From Ailanthus altissimus (Eukaryota > Streptophyta > Magnoliopsida > Sapindales > Simaroubaceae), in contig OX327693.1 of NCBI GenBank assembly GCA_946807835.1, positions 11,549,501 through 11,613,500 on the forward strand: a stretch of 64,000 nucleotides of DNA. Direction: 5' to 3'. Below the pieces are notes generated by a model that saw nothing but the letters and a program-made list of their open reading frames with translations, made no database searches and was not told the DNA's origin. This document shows positions 33,656-46,830 of the stretch, piece after piece. The position numbers and the translations under genes were made by a program. Every line of letters begins with the position of its first letter. The first letter of the stretch is position 1.

Positions 33656-35239
33656 CCATACTCATCATAGAGTAAAACAAAGAAAAATATTCACAACTTA
33701 TTCTGAACTCAAAAATAAAAACTAAAAACTAAAAATACTCTCTAGTTGATTAGACAATCAATCTTATAATCTCAAAGACTGTTAAAAAGCACAAGACTTT
33801 TCAATAATCGATAAACAACATTCAACAATCCTTATACCATTCATCAAGTACTACATTCTCCCTTATAAATGATCACTTGTGCTTGTGTGTAATAAGTATG
33901 TAATTAGCCAAATGAAATATAGATTTACTTAATATTTTAAGAAAGTACATAAAGATGTTGTCTCGATATTATTCAATTATAACACTATCATAAGCTTGTT
34001 GTTCATATTTACTCTCCACTAATGTAGAAATATACATGTCTAGGGATTAATTTAGAACTTTATTTAGCTTGTAATGTAAGGTTAAGGCTAAGGCGAGATA
34101 TAAGAATATATAAATGAAGTTCAAATCACACCATAAATGCTTAACTTTATTTAGAACTTTTTGATCTTTTCTCCTTAATTTATCTCTTCCCCTAAACATA
34201 TTCTATTCTCATCTTTCTTTTAATCATTCATTTACAAAGAAGTTTTTTCTTTTTCTTAAGCTGTGGGTATTATGCATTTAAGCATTTTTTTATCTCTTTT
34301 TATTTATGTACCCCCAAACTTAGATTAATATGCACTTTTAAGACTTATTGTTTTTTTTCCATTACTCTTTTTACACATACAACCTTTTTCCTTTTAAGAA
34401 TATTTTTAAGTAAACTTAAAGTTTATGGTGCTACTGGTAGATTTTAGAATAAATAAACTTAAAGTCTTACGGCTTGTAATGTGGTTAAATAGAAAAAATG
34501 GGTAATTATGTTCAAACGGGGTGACTAGGGATAAATATACATATAAAGTAGGCTAGAAAATGCTCAATCAGTCCAAAGATGGCTTAATGTCATTTTTCTA
34601 TTCATGTATTTTTTAGGATTTCGCCTCAAATAGTAATCAAGTAAATTCTAGAGTGTTAGTCTTCGAGCCTGTGATGTACTACTTAAGCACAAAATATCTC
34701 TAAGCAAAACATTTAACTAATACAAGCTTATCAATGTGCTCAAGAATAAGTGATAAAAAATAAAGTCAAAATCAGTTCAAGATTAATGATATATAAAGTA
34801 TCTCAAGCATCTATTATTTCTTAGAGACTTGTGAATATAATTTTAGTCAATATTCTATTTCACATCATGGACTAATGATCACCATCTCAACCAAAACTTA
34901 ACAATCAAAAAATATTTACTCCACAAGACAACCACTTAAATCATACAGCAAAAATAAACACAGGTTATGTGTTTTCCACCCCCAAACTTAAATTAAGCAT
35001 TGTTTTTAATGTCAAAAATAAACTTAAAAGTAAGAAAAACTTCTATGGTAGATGAAGTTAAAGTAATGCAGTGTTGTTGCCTATTTATTGGACTGCAATA
35101 TTCCTTTGCTCCTAAAGCTTAAAATTACTTGTGTTGCTTTCTTGAATGATTGACTTGCTAATTTATTCCTACAAAGAAAAGAAACTAACATAACTAAAAC
35201 TAAAACTAAATAAAAAGAAAAAGAAAAATTACTTGGGTT
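33656..35239 (-). other. 3' UTR of the minus-strand gypsy element
   Basis: AT-rich, no ORF. It contains internal purine tracts (minus-strand AAGTTTGGGGG near 34305 and 34985) typical of Athila-like 3' regions. Confidence 0.55.
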
Positions 35240-37640
35240 GTCTCCTAAAAAATGCTTAATTTAATACCGTCAACTTGGAGAGGTTCTTTCTACATGAAGG
35301 ATCAAAATTAATGGTGGAAACATCTTTGTATGTGAGCTTGCTAGGCTTCCTTTCTTTCGGGTTCCACATATTCTTTATTAGATCTTGGATAGCAACTTGT
35401 TCCTCTTTTTCCTCTTACTTTTCCGAAAAGACTTGAATCTTAGACTGGTGAAATGTTTCTCTTGTGCCATTTTCTTTTATCCTCTCATCATCCTACTGCT
35501 TCTTCTTTTTCTTTCTTCTCTTGCTATACCTTAATGTTATCTTTTTTATGTAAGGATTCAATATCTCTATTTCTTTGAGCTCTTTAGCTTTTAGATGCAT
35601 CACATCAATACTACCACAGTTTTCACTCTCATATGGTAATTTGATCTCTTTAAAGAATTTGAATATCATAGTGTCATCCTATACCTTCATGGTTATTTTC
35701 TCTTTTTGACCATCAAAGATCGTATGTCCTATGGCTAAGAAGGGTATTCCAAGGATGATAGAGAATTTTTTGTCTTCCTTTATATCTAGGACGATGAAAT
35801 TTACAAGGAAAATAAATTTGTCTACTTTTACTAGCACATCCTCTATAATTCCTTTCAGGTAGGTAAGAGAGCGATCAGTAAGTTAAAGTGTGATATTGAT
35901 TAGTTTTTTCTTTTATTAAACCTAACTTATTGTAGATGAAGAGAGGTATGACATTGATACTTTAGCTCCTAGATCGTATAGAGTTTTACCAAGGTCAAGA
36001 TTGCCAATGGAGCAAGGTATAGTAAATTTCACAGGATCTTTGAACTAAAGAGGTAGCTTCTTCTGAAGAATAGCGCTACACTCTTCTATTAACACCATTG
36101 TCTCATAATCCTCCAGTCTCGTCTTCTTTGAAAGGATGTTCTTCATGAACTTGACACAAGTAGGCGTTTGTTCCAGTATAGCTACAAAAGAGAGATTAAT
36201 ATGTAATTTCTTAAAAACATCAAGAAATTTAGAGAATTTCTTATCTAATCTCTTATTTTGTAGCCTCTATGGGACTGGTAGAAGAGGTGTGAATGATTGT
36301 AAGGGCTATTTCTACATATTTCCTATAGCATTTTCTGCACTTGTATGCTACTTATTTCTTTTTTCTATATTTTTAGGATTGCCTTGCTATATTTTTTCAG
36401 TTTCTGCACTTGTATTGCACCTTTATAGCCTTTGAGAAAAAGAAGTAGGCGGTCTAAATAGTTGTACATCCTCTTGTTGTTCAACCCTCTCATTTTTCTT
36501 CATCTTTGGAAGTAGTGTTGGTGGTGTGTTATCATTTAAGATCTTACCACTTCGTAAGTTGACGACTTGGTATTGCTCTACACTTCCCCTAAAATTTTTC
36601 TCGGTATCATTTGGTAGAGTTCCTTGAGGTCTCCTATTAATTACAATAGCAAGTTGTCCCATTTAGACCTCTAAGTTCTTCAATGATTCTTTAGGATGAT
36701 ATCGTTGGACTTCATGTATTGCATTAATATATCTTCTAAAGTCGACTCTTGTGGTGGCTAGAATCCTAGGGGATTCATTGGTTTAGATGACTCCCCTTAG
36801 TTGTTACGTTAAGAAACGTTAGAATGGTCTCTCTACCTTGGATTGTAGGAATTTGATTGTGGGTTAGGTTATTGACGATTGAAATTGCTTATATAATTCA
36901 CTGTTTCTATCACCAGAAAAGTTGCATATCACTTGTTGGGTTTTAACAACGTTCAATGCATCAAATATCTTGTATAATAAGTTGATTTGCACTGTCAATG
37001 CATTGAATGCGTTAATCTTATATACACTGGTGACTTTCTTGGGTGTAACCCTCTCTCCTGGCCATTGGTAGCTGTTCGACGACATCTCTTTCAATAGATC
37101 ATAAGCCTCTTATGTAGACTTATTCATCAAAGCTTCTCTAGTAGCGGCATCTACAATGGTCCTCAAATAACCTACTAGTCCATTGTAGAACGTTTAGACT
37201 AATAGCCATTTAGGGACTTCATGATGAGGACACTTTCTCAACATGTCCTTGAAGAGCTCTCATACCTTATCCAACGATGCTCCATCAATTTGACTAAATG
37301 AGGTGATGTCATTCCTCATCTTTATTGTCTTTGTTAGTGGGAAAGTACTTGGCTACGAACTTCTCTGGTTAATCTTCTTACATCAAAATAGATCCTAGCG
37401 GTAATGATATCAACCAATTCTTAGCTCTGTCTCTTAAGAAAAAAGGGAATAGTCTTAATCAGATGACATCATCGGAGACTTTGTTGCACTTAAAGGTATA
37501 AAAAATTTGTAAGAAATTTATAATATGCATGTTTAGATTGTCATTGGTAACTCCGCTTAACTATATAGTCTCTTTCAAGAAAGAAGAATGATGATGGAAA
37601 AGAAAGTTGAGCATTATTAATCCACCACCACCATTTCCCA
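35240..37640 (-). pseudogene. Gypsy gag and aspartic protease remnant
   Basis: Reading downwards with frameshifts: gag block NLNMHIINFLQIFYTFKCNK, LRLFPFFLRDRAKNWL and MRNDITSF; KEMSSNSYQWPGERVTPKKV (37094 down); MGQLAIVINRRPQGTLPND (36662 down) with YQVVNLRSGK; then a protease region with CSAILQKKLPL, FTIPCSIGN and YDLGAKVSM near 35935-35965, corresponding to the DLGAS active-site motif with Ser changed to Lys. A later LGIPFLAIGHT-type block follows. These gag and LRSGK features are of the Athila/Tat type. Stops and indels throughout. Confidence 0.8.
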
Positions 37641-37759
37641 TAAGATTTTAAGAGAAAAACTTTGATCAGCAGTAATTTTCCAATAATTCCTTCAATGTTT
37701 TAAAACTGAAATGGTGAACACAGATGAAGATAGAGCCTTCTTACAAACACATGCGATGA

Positions 37760-38130
37760 ATGAATCATATTCCAAGGCTTGTAAAATTTAAAACTGTACT
37801 CAAGAAAGTAAAAAAAAAAGGTATAATGAGAAGAGTATAGAGCAACCATTCAATCTAGGCCAATTGGGTTTTCTCTTCTCGTTAAAGCTGAAATTATTTT
37901 CGAGAAAGCTCAAATAAAGATGGTTAGGGCCTCGTCTTAAAGAATTCCTTATAGAGTTGTGGAAGTTAAGGACAAGAACTCTAAAAGCTGTCAAAGCGAA
38001 TAGTCAAAGGCTGAATCACTATTAGGAAGGAGTGGTTAATCTGCTGTGAAGAAGGAAGATGCCAAGTTAATGACATTAGATCAAACGCTTTTTAGGAGGT
38101 AACCCAAGTATTTTATTTTTATTGCTATAT
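37760..38130 (+). pseudogene. Gypsy integrase C-terminal remnant
   Basis: Contains FSRKLK followed by a RWLGP-type block and IELWKLR, parallel to the integrase tail at 54600-54780, and ends with GGAGGTAACCCAAGTA, which matches the minus-strand sequence near 35240. Frameshifted. Confidence 0.65.
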
Positions 38131-38762
38131 AGTAATTTTGTTAAAAAGAAAAAGGGTCGTAGCATCCATAAAGTCATAATTTTAATGTTGTAGAGCCCAT
38201 AAGACAGAGCTATTATGCCAAGAGTTAGAAAAGTAGCCCTAATTTCTAGTTCTCAGCGCTATAGTGTTGAGCCAATATCAAGTGCCACCAATATATTCAA
38301 CCTTTCAACCACAGCCTGTGGATGATTGAGCTCACATATTAGGGAAGTGTTCCATTCTTATTTTTCTATTACCATTGAAGATGGTATCAATCTTAAGTTT
38401 GGGGAAGAGAAACACTTCTTTCTGTTGATATACTGCTTTCTGACTTATCTATCAATTTTTCCTACTTTGTTTTTTCTATTTTTTGTTTTGCATGTTAATT
38501 TTTTTTAGTTAGTTGCTAGTTTTAGGTTTCATATGATTTTTATTAATCAATGATAAAAACTTGATTATAATAAATACAACTTTTAAAATGTTAGTTGTTG
38601 CATTTGTTTTTATGTTTGATCCTTATACCAAGTTTTTACTTTATGTTTAATTCCTTGAACATATAGCACACATAAGTTATGATCGTTTATTTTGTTTGCT
38701 ACTAGACAATGTTTATGCATGACAAAGACATTTAGAGTGTCACACTTTCTAGAACTTGTTTG

Positions 38763-41002
38763 TGTTGTGTGATATGGTGTGTGATGTGTATAATTTCAAA
38801 CATTAAATACGCAACGGAAGTATTCATACATATTAAACAATATGTAACATATTCAAGCATGTATGATCATTTAAGTACATATATATCTCATATATATATT
38901 TCATGCATGATATAAAATGAATAACAAATAAATAACCTACCCGGATATGAAGGTAGCTTTACAAATCTTCAAGAACTCCAAGCTTCAATTTGTTGAGCTC
39001 ACCTTGAAGTGTTCCCTTGCACAATTCTAGTTCACAACTAAATCCGGTGGGATTGTGAAGCTAGAATAGCAGCCTTGAATTTCCAGCAAATGATTGTTTT
39101 AACACTTAAAACAATTTGTCCTTATGATTACTACCAAGAGATTAGAAGAATTGGGTGTTTTCTATAGTTCTTTACAACTCTATATGTTGTAGCTTGGTAA
39201 GCCTTTGCATTTTCTCTCAACACTTTGAGAAAAACACTTAGGAAAAGCTCTCAATTCTCTCTTCTTTCTCCTAGAACGAATTTCACTCTATCTTGCACAC
39301 ATTGAACTCTTTCAATTCTTTTTTAAGTGCAAAGAATGATTTCTCTTAGTGCTCCACCACCACTTAACCATGTTTGCCATTACAAACATTAATCTATCAT
39401 ATTTTTCACTCACCAATTTGATTCAACCAATTGAATCAATTTCTAGAGAGTAAATGGCATTTAATCAATGTTAAGTGGTTTTACCACTTCCTTAGTGCAT
39501 CATTTAAGAATTACAAAGTGGTAAACTTTCCTTATTATTAATAACAAGTGCATTCTCCATTAGTAAATGGTGTTTGCCACTTATTCCAATTAATAATAAT
39601 AATTTGATTAATATATAAAATATTAATAATTCAAAACTATTTTAAATATTTACATTTACCATATATGTATTTACCAAGCAAGGTAAATAGGTAAATACAT
39701 GGTAAATAATTTATGGAGCAAGATTATGTCACTTGTCAAATTTTTTATTGGTTAACAACTCTTGTAAACCAATAATGTGTTTTACCTTTAATTATTGACA
39801 AGTGAATAATAAAAGGAACCTAGAAACATTTTTCATTTTGTTGGAAATTGTTGGATTCATTATTCAATCCAATTCGCCGCCCCAGTGCACAACGAGTACA
39901 CTTCATATTGTGAGACTCTCTAGGTCCATGCCCGATTTGTCATATGAAACTATTTCACACGTCCGTGAACAATGTCCCACACACATGTTACAGATATTAC
40001 AAAACGGCGCATTAGACCATACAAGTTGAGGTTATAACATATTCGTATAATCCTTCCATCATAAATATCCTAGAAGAGCGGAGATATAGATCAACACCGT
40101 CAAGTCTCCATGTGCTCAACCATAAACTTATCTCTAGATTTGTATTTCAATAAATAATATCCGTAAACACTTTCACGATATTATTTTCCCAAGAAATTCT
40201 TGGATGTCTGCTTATGGCCATAAGACTTTCTGAAATACAATCTTAGAGTTACATGATATTTTACTCACCCAATTAAGTTGATGGATCCCATATCTGTACA
40301 CACCGGACTCCATGAGCATCGGACCATACCCAGCGACACCCAGCGGTCAGACCATGAAAGGTATCTGACATGTGTAGAACCAAAGTATGATGGATCACTC
40401 ACAAGTCCACCGTGGCACTCAGGTCTAAGGACCACGAATACTACTCAACTCGAAAGATCCTCCATTGACGGCTTTATGGGATGTCTATTGGAGATCTTTG
40501 TGAGTCTGTTCAATATTCAGTCCTTACTGAATACTTGTATCTCTATACGAGTTTCCACTAAACTCATGGTCTGCTAAGACTAACCATCTGGACTATCCAG
40601 ATATAGACATACACTGATCTATATTTATTAAGGTCTTCACTAACAGACCCGCATTAGTGAAGATAGATCAGGAACATTAAGTTTAAGAACATATTTGCAT
40701 AACAACATTTCTTAGCACCATTTGCAACTGATTGCAACTACGTCATTACTAATATATTCTTAGGTCTTTGTCCCATTTCAGACAAGGCTCTAACTCTTTA
40801 GATTTTACTAACTCTTAGTTCTGATCTAAATTCCTTTAGATCAGATCTGAACTCGTTCAGATCATACAATGTCTAAAACGTTACAAGCATCTTACCATAT
40901 TTATAAATAAAATAATTAGTGATATATTGAAATCATAAATGTATAAACATAAAGCAAATATTTATACACAAAAAGGATGGCACGTAAGCACAAATCCCAA
41001 CA
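38763..41002 (+). mobile_element. 2.24-kb solo-LTR-like element, TSD GTTTG
   Basis: Begins TGTTG and ends CAACA. GTTTG is duplicated at 38758-38762 and 41003-41007. Removing the element and one TSD restores CTAGAACTTGTTTGATTAC, which aligns with the uninterrupted paralogue CTAGAACTAGTTTGATTGC near 57530. No ORF with homology. Ends and TSD suit an LTR-retrotransposon solo LTR, possibly copia. Orientation is assigned only by agreement with the second copy at 45005-48523. Confidence 0.82.
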
Positions 41003-41724
41003 GTTTGATTACTACTCGAGGCAAAATCCTAGCTCGCACATGATTAAGGAAATGATTTTAGATTGTTTGAGCCTTTCGAACCTATCTTTATATATTTTTA
41101 TCCATAGTTACCCATTATGAGCCTAATGAATATTTTTAACCACATCTATACCTTTGCCTTTAAATAAATGTTTCTTCATAACACCCTTCACACTATACGC
41201 ATAGTTGTCTTGCTAAAGAATTTTGAAATTTGTTGAACTTATGGGAAGAATAAGTGGAATAAAGAGTGGTTGTATGTTTTGATTATTCACAAGAGGTTGT
41301 AAAAGCTTAAGTTTAGGGTATAGTGACTTATTAAAAAAATGTGAATAAAGTTTACTATACTCATGGCTTAAAAAAATAGAAAAAGGAAAAATAAGATTGA
41401 GCAACAAAGTAGAAAGAAAGTATGAAATATGTTTGGGGGAATCTTTAAAAACATTAATGAAAGGCGAGGATGATCTAAGAATAAGAACGAGTGTATATAG
41501 TGTGAATTAAATGAAATTTATTCATTTTATCCTACCTTCATCGTAGCCATATATTACCAGTTGAAAGAAAGCCTATTTGATCTTTGATTATATGTGCATC
41601 TATATTAATGGAGAGTGATATGAAAGGTAAGTGTGTGAAATGTGAATAAAAATTATTTTCGAGATAAATTTTTCATCCTTTAATAAATAAATTAATCCAA
41701 GTGCAAATGACTAATGAGAATAAC

Positions 41725-41726
<2 letters not shown>

Positions 41727-41761
<35 letters not shown>
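41727..41761. repeat. (AC)n microsatellite
   Basis: About 17 uninterrupted AC units in the gypsy 3' UTR. The paralogous UTR at about 58297 has only a short CA run, so the repeat expanded after the copies diverged. Confidence 0.9.
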
Positions 41762-41764
<3 letters not shown>

Positions 41765-42264
41765 CAAGTGAATCACATATAAGGTAAGGCTAGTGCATGG
41801 ATTGACATTCTAACTTTTATGGTATCTGGAGTTTTTCATGTGTTGTAAACTATATGCAATCTTTGAGACAAGTTTTTAAACATCAACCAATGTCATTTTA
41901 TAGGTTTAAAGTCAATGAAGCTATTTGTAATAAAAATCTAAGGAAAACAAGTAACAATACCAAATTTTAATAAACTGAACACTGCAGCACTGAAACAGCA
42001 ACTGCTACAGTAATTATGAACAATAACTTTGCTATAGTGCTTATGTCAGACACTACTATAACTAGAAAAAAAAATCAGAATGGGCAAAATCGAAGCATCG
42101 GGGATGCTAAGTAGCCAGGGTCAAGGCGCTAGACGCTGGGTACTGAATCATGAACCATAAATTTGACTTGTACGCAAAGTTTTACTCAAAATAAAAGACT
42201 AAAACTTATAAATAAAAGATTAAAAAGCATATTTTAACAACCAAGAATGAAGGAGAATGAGGAG

Positions 42265-44347
42265 TGATAAGCACATTTTCATGTATTTATCATTATTTTA
42301 TAGGTTTTAACCAAACAGAGTGGAAAGAGTAGCAACAAAATATGGGGCCTAGGCACTATAAAATTCATCCCTTAGCACTGGGCACTAAGAAGTGGCACCT
42401 AGGTGCCAATTTGAGCCATTCATAGCAGAATACTTGGTGTTTAGGCCGTCAACACCCAAAATCAATTTTGAAGTTTGAGTTGTAATTTTTAAGCTTTATT
42501 TTTAGAACCTATATAAAGAAGATTAAAAGCCTTACTTGCTAAGGAAGGAGGAGTATGAAACTATAGAGAGAAAGTACTTAGTAGCTTGAATTCTTAAAGA
42601 TTCTTGAAGAATGAAACGATCTCAACTAGTTTTCTCTTTTACCTTTCTTGTTTACTTTGATTTAGAATTTATATTTGTAGCTCATTTTGCTTTAAACATG
42701 GTTACTTTTGTAAATTTCTAGATTAGTGTGATTTTGTGCTTGAACATGATTGGCTAAAATACTTGTTCTAGGCCTTTGATGTAACTTTATCATATACCAT
42801 GTTTGGATAATTTAGTTGATTAATTATTATTTTTTGTGTTATTCATTTATGCTTTTCTAGATTTATTGCTTCTGGTTTGATTGAGAGATTGATTAGATGA
42901 TATAAACTTATGGGTTGTATACATGGAAAAGATTAACTTATTTGTTGGACTTGGAAAGCATAACCTTAGCTTTTATTGAGCTAGAAAACTAATAAAACTT
43001 AGGTAATTATTTAAGGGTTGCTTAATGAATGTGTAGATAAACAAGTTGGATTGGGATATCAACTTGCATATATATTCATAATGTCTCATTTAACGCTTAG
43101 GAGAGGTATTGAGATTAATATCTAACCCATTGATTAATGAATTCACAAAAATAGTTGTTAATCGCTAAAATATGAAGAACATAAGAAAGGTAGAGCGAAT
43201 CAAGACCATAAGACCCTTTATTCAAAGATTTCTCACCTCCTTAAATTGTTAAATTATTAGTTTAAATATCTTTAATTTTCGTAATCAACTTAGAATTAAA
43301 ATTAGCCTAGATAAAGTTAAGTTGTTAACACCACAATAGTTAGTATTATTTTAGAAGATCAATCATCATGGGAATGAGACTTCTCATCACTTTATTACTT
43401 ACTCACAGCTCATGCATTTACAGTTAATATTTGCGTGTGTTAGTTTTGCAAACAAGGAGCATGAGAAAAATATTTATTTTAGAGAGTTAGAGTAACTTTT
43501 AAAGGATTAAGAAGGCTAAAAGATTGAAGATTACAGTAAATTAGTTTTATCTCTTCAACTCTTTATCTTTTAGTTTTTATGATTTTCATTATATTTAACC
43601 TAATAAGCTTGAGAACTCTTTATTTCATCATGTACTAATTTCTTTATCTAAGATTACAATTTAAACTTAATAAGTAACTTGGATCCATTTTTTTTTCTCT
43701 TAATTATGAATTCAATATAGAATTATTCAGTTTATTTTGTGCTTAATGCTTTTTAATTACTTCATCAATAATTAGATTGTTATGGGATCCTTAATGAACT
43801 TAAGAGAGGAATTTAGGTGTTAGCCTTGAATAGACTGAAGTATAATCATTGTATAACAGCTTTGAGTTTCATGTGAGATAGGAATATACTCATATGGCAT
43901 ATATAACTGATAGATGACCTATTCTTAATAAGTTTTGTTTTAAATTTGATTACTATAGGAATATAGGTAATTGATTAGGCAGAATATTTTCACTCGACCA
44001 TAGAAAGAGGCTTATAAATATATTAGGTTTCTTAGTTAACAATTCATATTGATGAATTAACTTAAGAGGAATAATTGAGATTTAAGTAAAGTATTGAAGG
44101 TTAATTGTAGTTCTATGCTCTTTATAATTGGTGAATTAACATCTATTTTCTATGTTTTATTTTACTTCATTTTGTTTATTTATTTGATTTAGGTTTTATT
44201 ATTTTAAATACCTAGATTGCTTTAATAAGAATGAGAAGATATGATTTTAGTACTTAACAAAGTTAATATTAATTCTTCATAGAACGATACTCTACTCTTA
44301 TTATATTACTTGTTTACGATAATGTGCACTTGCGTTCTAATTCAACA
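42265..44347 (+). repeat. 3' LTR of the plus-strand gypsy remnant
   Basis: Starts TGATAAGCACATTTTC after the purine-rich AAGGAGAATGAGGAG and ends near TTCAACA. It shares the terminal theme TTACTTGTTTACGATAATGTG CACTTGCG with the LTRs at 49230 and 60080. The right limit is approximate. Confidence 0.7.
42510..42518 (+). promoter_or_regulatory. Candidate LTR TATA box
   Basis: TATATAAAG about 245 bp into the LTR. The same motif occurs in the LTR at 59126, which supports a conserved promoter position. Confidence 0.45.
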
Positions 44348-44355
44348 TAATAATA

Positions 44356-44720
44356 TCAGGGACAAAACTCATTATGAAATATGCTTTTATTAATAATCCC
44401 TAGGAAAATCCATTGGCACGTCCATAAGAGGGGATGACAATTCCATAAGAGGGGTTGTTCCTTTTTGTCCTCTTCTAGCTCTCGTTGAAGAATGAGAAAT
44501 GGATCCTCCCTTTCAAGCAGAAGAAGGAGGATATGCAATATCACATTTACTAGCCTCTTGTTATGGTTGGATTACACCCCTCTTTCAGCCTCAGTTCAGA
44601 AAGAAGGACCTGAATCTTCTTTTCCTACTCCTATCTTTAAGGGAAGAAGATGACCCTTGGAGTTCACTATTGGCATTGATTGGATATTCTGAAAAAGTCG
44701 AGACCAAAAAATTAGCATGA
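44356..44720 (-). pseudogene. Possible further piece of the unidentified minus-strand coding remnant
   Basis: Short overlapping open frames on the minus strand, with Ser/Arg- and Glu/Lys-rich readings. They lie just beyond the GTAAGT donor and an AT-rich intron-like stretch. No homologue recognised; coding status is doubtful. Confidence 0.25.
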
Positions 44721-45339
44721 AATGCAAAGATATAAGAAGGAAAAATAAAAAGTAAAGAAAAGTACAAGTAAAAAAAAAAAGAATTCAAAAATTCAATTAC
44801 TTACCAATAAGGACAAAACTCTCCATTATAGGATCATGAACCAATTGGTAAGCCTTCTTAACCCTAGAAAGCTCCCTAGTATGCTTAGGAATTGAGTCAG
44901 GATCTTTCACATTTTCATCGGACCAACACTATAAGGCTCTATTGTAGCCTCTGGAATACTTGTAACACCCAATGGAACCTCAAGGGTAGGATTCATGTTC
45001 CAATTGTAGGGGTGTATGATTCGAGTTTACAATTTTACAGTGTATACATGTGCTATGTGTTCATTATACCAAATATGTATCTCATACATATTAAATCATA
45101 CATATGTGCATCACATACATATATTAGCACCATAGTGGTGCAGCGGAAGTCTTCAAATATAATGAACAAAAAAAATTATATTAATTAAATTAATATAAAG
45201 AGATTAAGAAATTTACCATTGGTTTCTTTTGAACTCTTCAAAATCAGAACCCGCCTGAAATGAAACTTGATGGCAGTTTTAGTAGTCAATAAGGTAGGTT
45301 TGACTGACTAGAACAGCAGGTTGATCCAATAGATCTTAG

Positions 45340-46830
45340 TTTAACTCCTTAAACTTATGTTATATATGATGAACACTTGAAATTACACATTTAATAAGAT
45401 TTTTACATCATTATTTTGTATTATTAGTTTATTTAATTTTCTTAACTTAAGTATGTTTACAATATCGTACCTAATTATCTTTTAACTGTCTTGTGGTAAG
45501 TTCGGTAAAATGGGCATAACTTTCTATCTAAAGATTCAATTGGAGTGATTCTTGATCCTGTGAAGAGCTGACTCAATGGCCTAACATATATTGTATTTTA
45601 TAAAGCATTTGAAATTTGAGTTTTTAGAGGGTAAAAATAGCCTAAAATAACCTGATCTACAGTACAGGCCCAGTTTGAACAGTCATCAATATTCAGCCCA
45701 TAACTATAGAAATACGTATCTAATATGTATGTGACAACTCAATTTAGAAATATAAGAGACTTATCTATAACTTTGATGTTTTGAGTGACAGTTAATTCGG
45801 ATCACATCAATTCTAAACTGGATAAGCAATGCAAATTATTTTGCCACCATTCTTGACTTTTATCATCCAAGTGGTTCCCTCCTAATTTGTCTCAATTTAT
45901 CCATGTTTTTCTATAAATAGGTGGCTTGTTTATGCCTAAAGGATGTAATTAGAAAGTTAGAATTTAGTTCAAAATACTTGTCCTTTGTATTATCTCTTTG
46001 CAATATTATTTATCTTGTTTACTATTAAGTCATGTTATTTCTTCTTCCATTTCTTTTCTTTTTCTTTAGTTTTATTATGTCAAAATAATTTCCTTTATGC
46101 TAAGGTGAAAGGGTGAAACTTTTGGTAAGGTAATAAGATATGCTTAACACTTATTCATGAATTTAATATTTCATTCTTAAGTTATGCAAATTTATATATG
46201 ATGTATTTATTTTGTTTGTAGAATTAATATCCTTTCTTCTAAAGTTGTGATTCTTGATTTATTATTGACAAACTTTATACTTGGCACAATAAATTCTTGA
46301 AACCATTTACAATATTTGGTGTATATACCATTTCTTGTAAAGTGGGAGTCTTGATTTATTGTAGACAAATATAAAAATTAGAATAATAAATACTTGAACC
46401 CATTTATAAGATTTGGTGTATAATAATTGAAAGAAATAAATACTAATCAATATATAAATGATGATGAACTTTAATTGTTATATTTTTCGGTTGGAACCTC
46501 CTTTGTGTGAGGATTCTAATTGAGTTATAAAACGAGTTAAATATATTCTTACTTCGTATGCCAATAGTGGATTCCCCTAACCTTAACTTTTATTTGAATT
46601 GGTTAATTGAATTAATATTTGCAAACATCTTATATTGCATTAATTGTCTTAAAATTGTTTATAATTTGTAATTTTAATTCTACTTCTCTGTGAATCGACC
46701 CCGTTCTCATCAAGTTATTTATTACTTCGACAATCCTGCATTTAGGAATAAAATCTTATATTCTGGACGTGTCAATATATTTACGACTAATCAACTTTTG
46801 ATCATTAAAATAATAACCAGTATTGCTGTA
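45340..46830 (+). repeat. LTR-like sequence nested in the 45005-48523 element
   Basis: Absent from the sister copy. It contains the gypsy-LTR-like GTGAATCGACCCCGTTCTCA followed by TTATTTATTACTTCGACAAT near its right end, and a TATA-like CTATAAATAGG near 45912. Exact ends and TSD not determined. Confidence 0.5.
46234..46431. repeat. Two-copy tandem repeat of about 97 bp
   Basis: Both units contain a TTCTTSTAAAGTKRGAGTCTTGATTTATT-like start (split by small indels) and an ATTTGGTGTATA end. It lies within the nested LTR-like sequence. Confidence 0.7.

Larger units (their letters stand above)
32252..37745 (-). mobile_element. Decayed Ty3/gypsy element lacking RT, RNase H and most of integrase
   Basis: From right to left: gag, protease, a short linker, an end-of-integrase-like sequence near 35240-35280, a long 3' UTR (33656-35220), polypurine tract and 3' LTR. 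The pol middle is missing, so either the copy was internally deleted or it belongs to a deletion-derivative family. It meets a plus-strand gypsy remnant near 37745, so its 5' LTR is lost. Confidence 0.75.
37746..44347 (+). mobile_element. 3' half of a second Ty3/gypsy element (integrase end, UTR, LTR)
   Basis: Integrase C-terminus at about 37760-38130, 3' UTR 38131-38757 and 41003-42264, and LTR 42265-44347. The UTR block GTTTGATTACTACTCGAG aligns with GTTTGATTGCAACTCGAG at 57539, in the intact element. It is interrupted by the 38763-41002 insertion and truncated on the left at the inverted junction. Confidence 0.75.

Noticed and set aside
40278..40577. 99-codon open frame
   Set aside because: Within the 2.24-kb solo-LTR-like element; the sister copy at 47.7-48.1 kb does not keep the frame.
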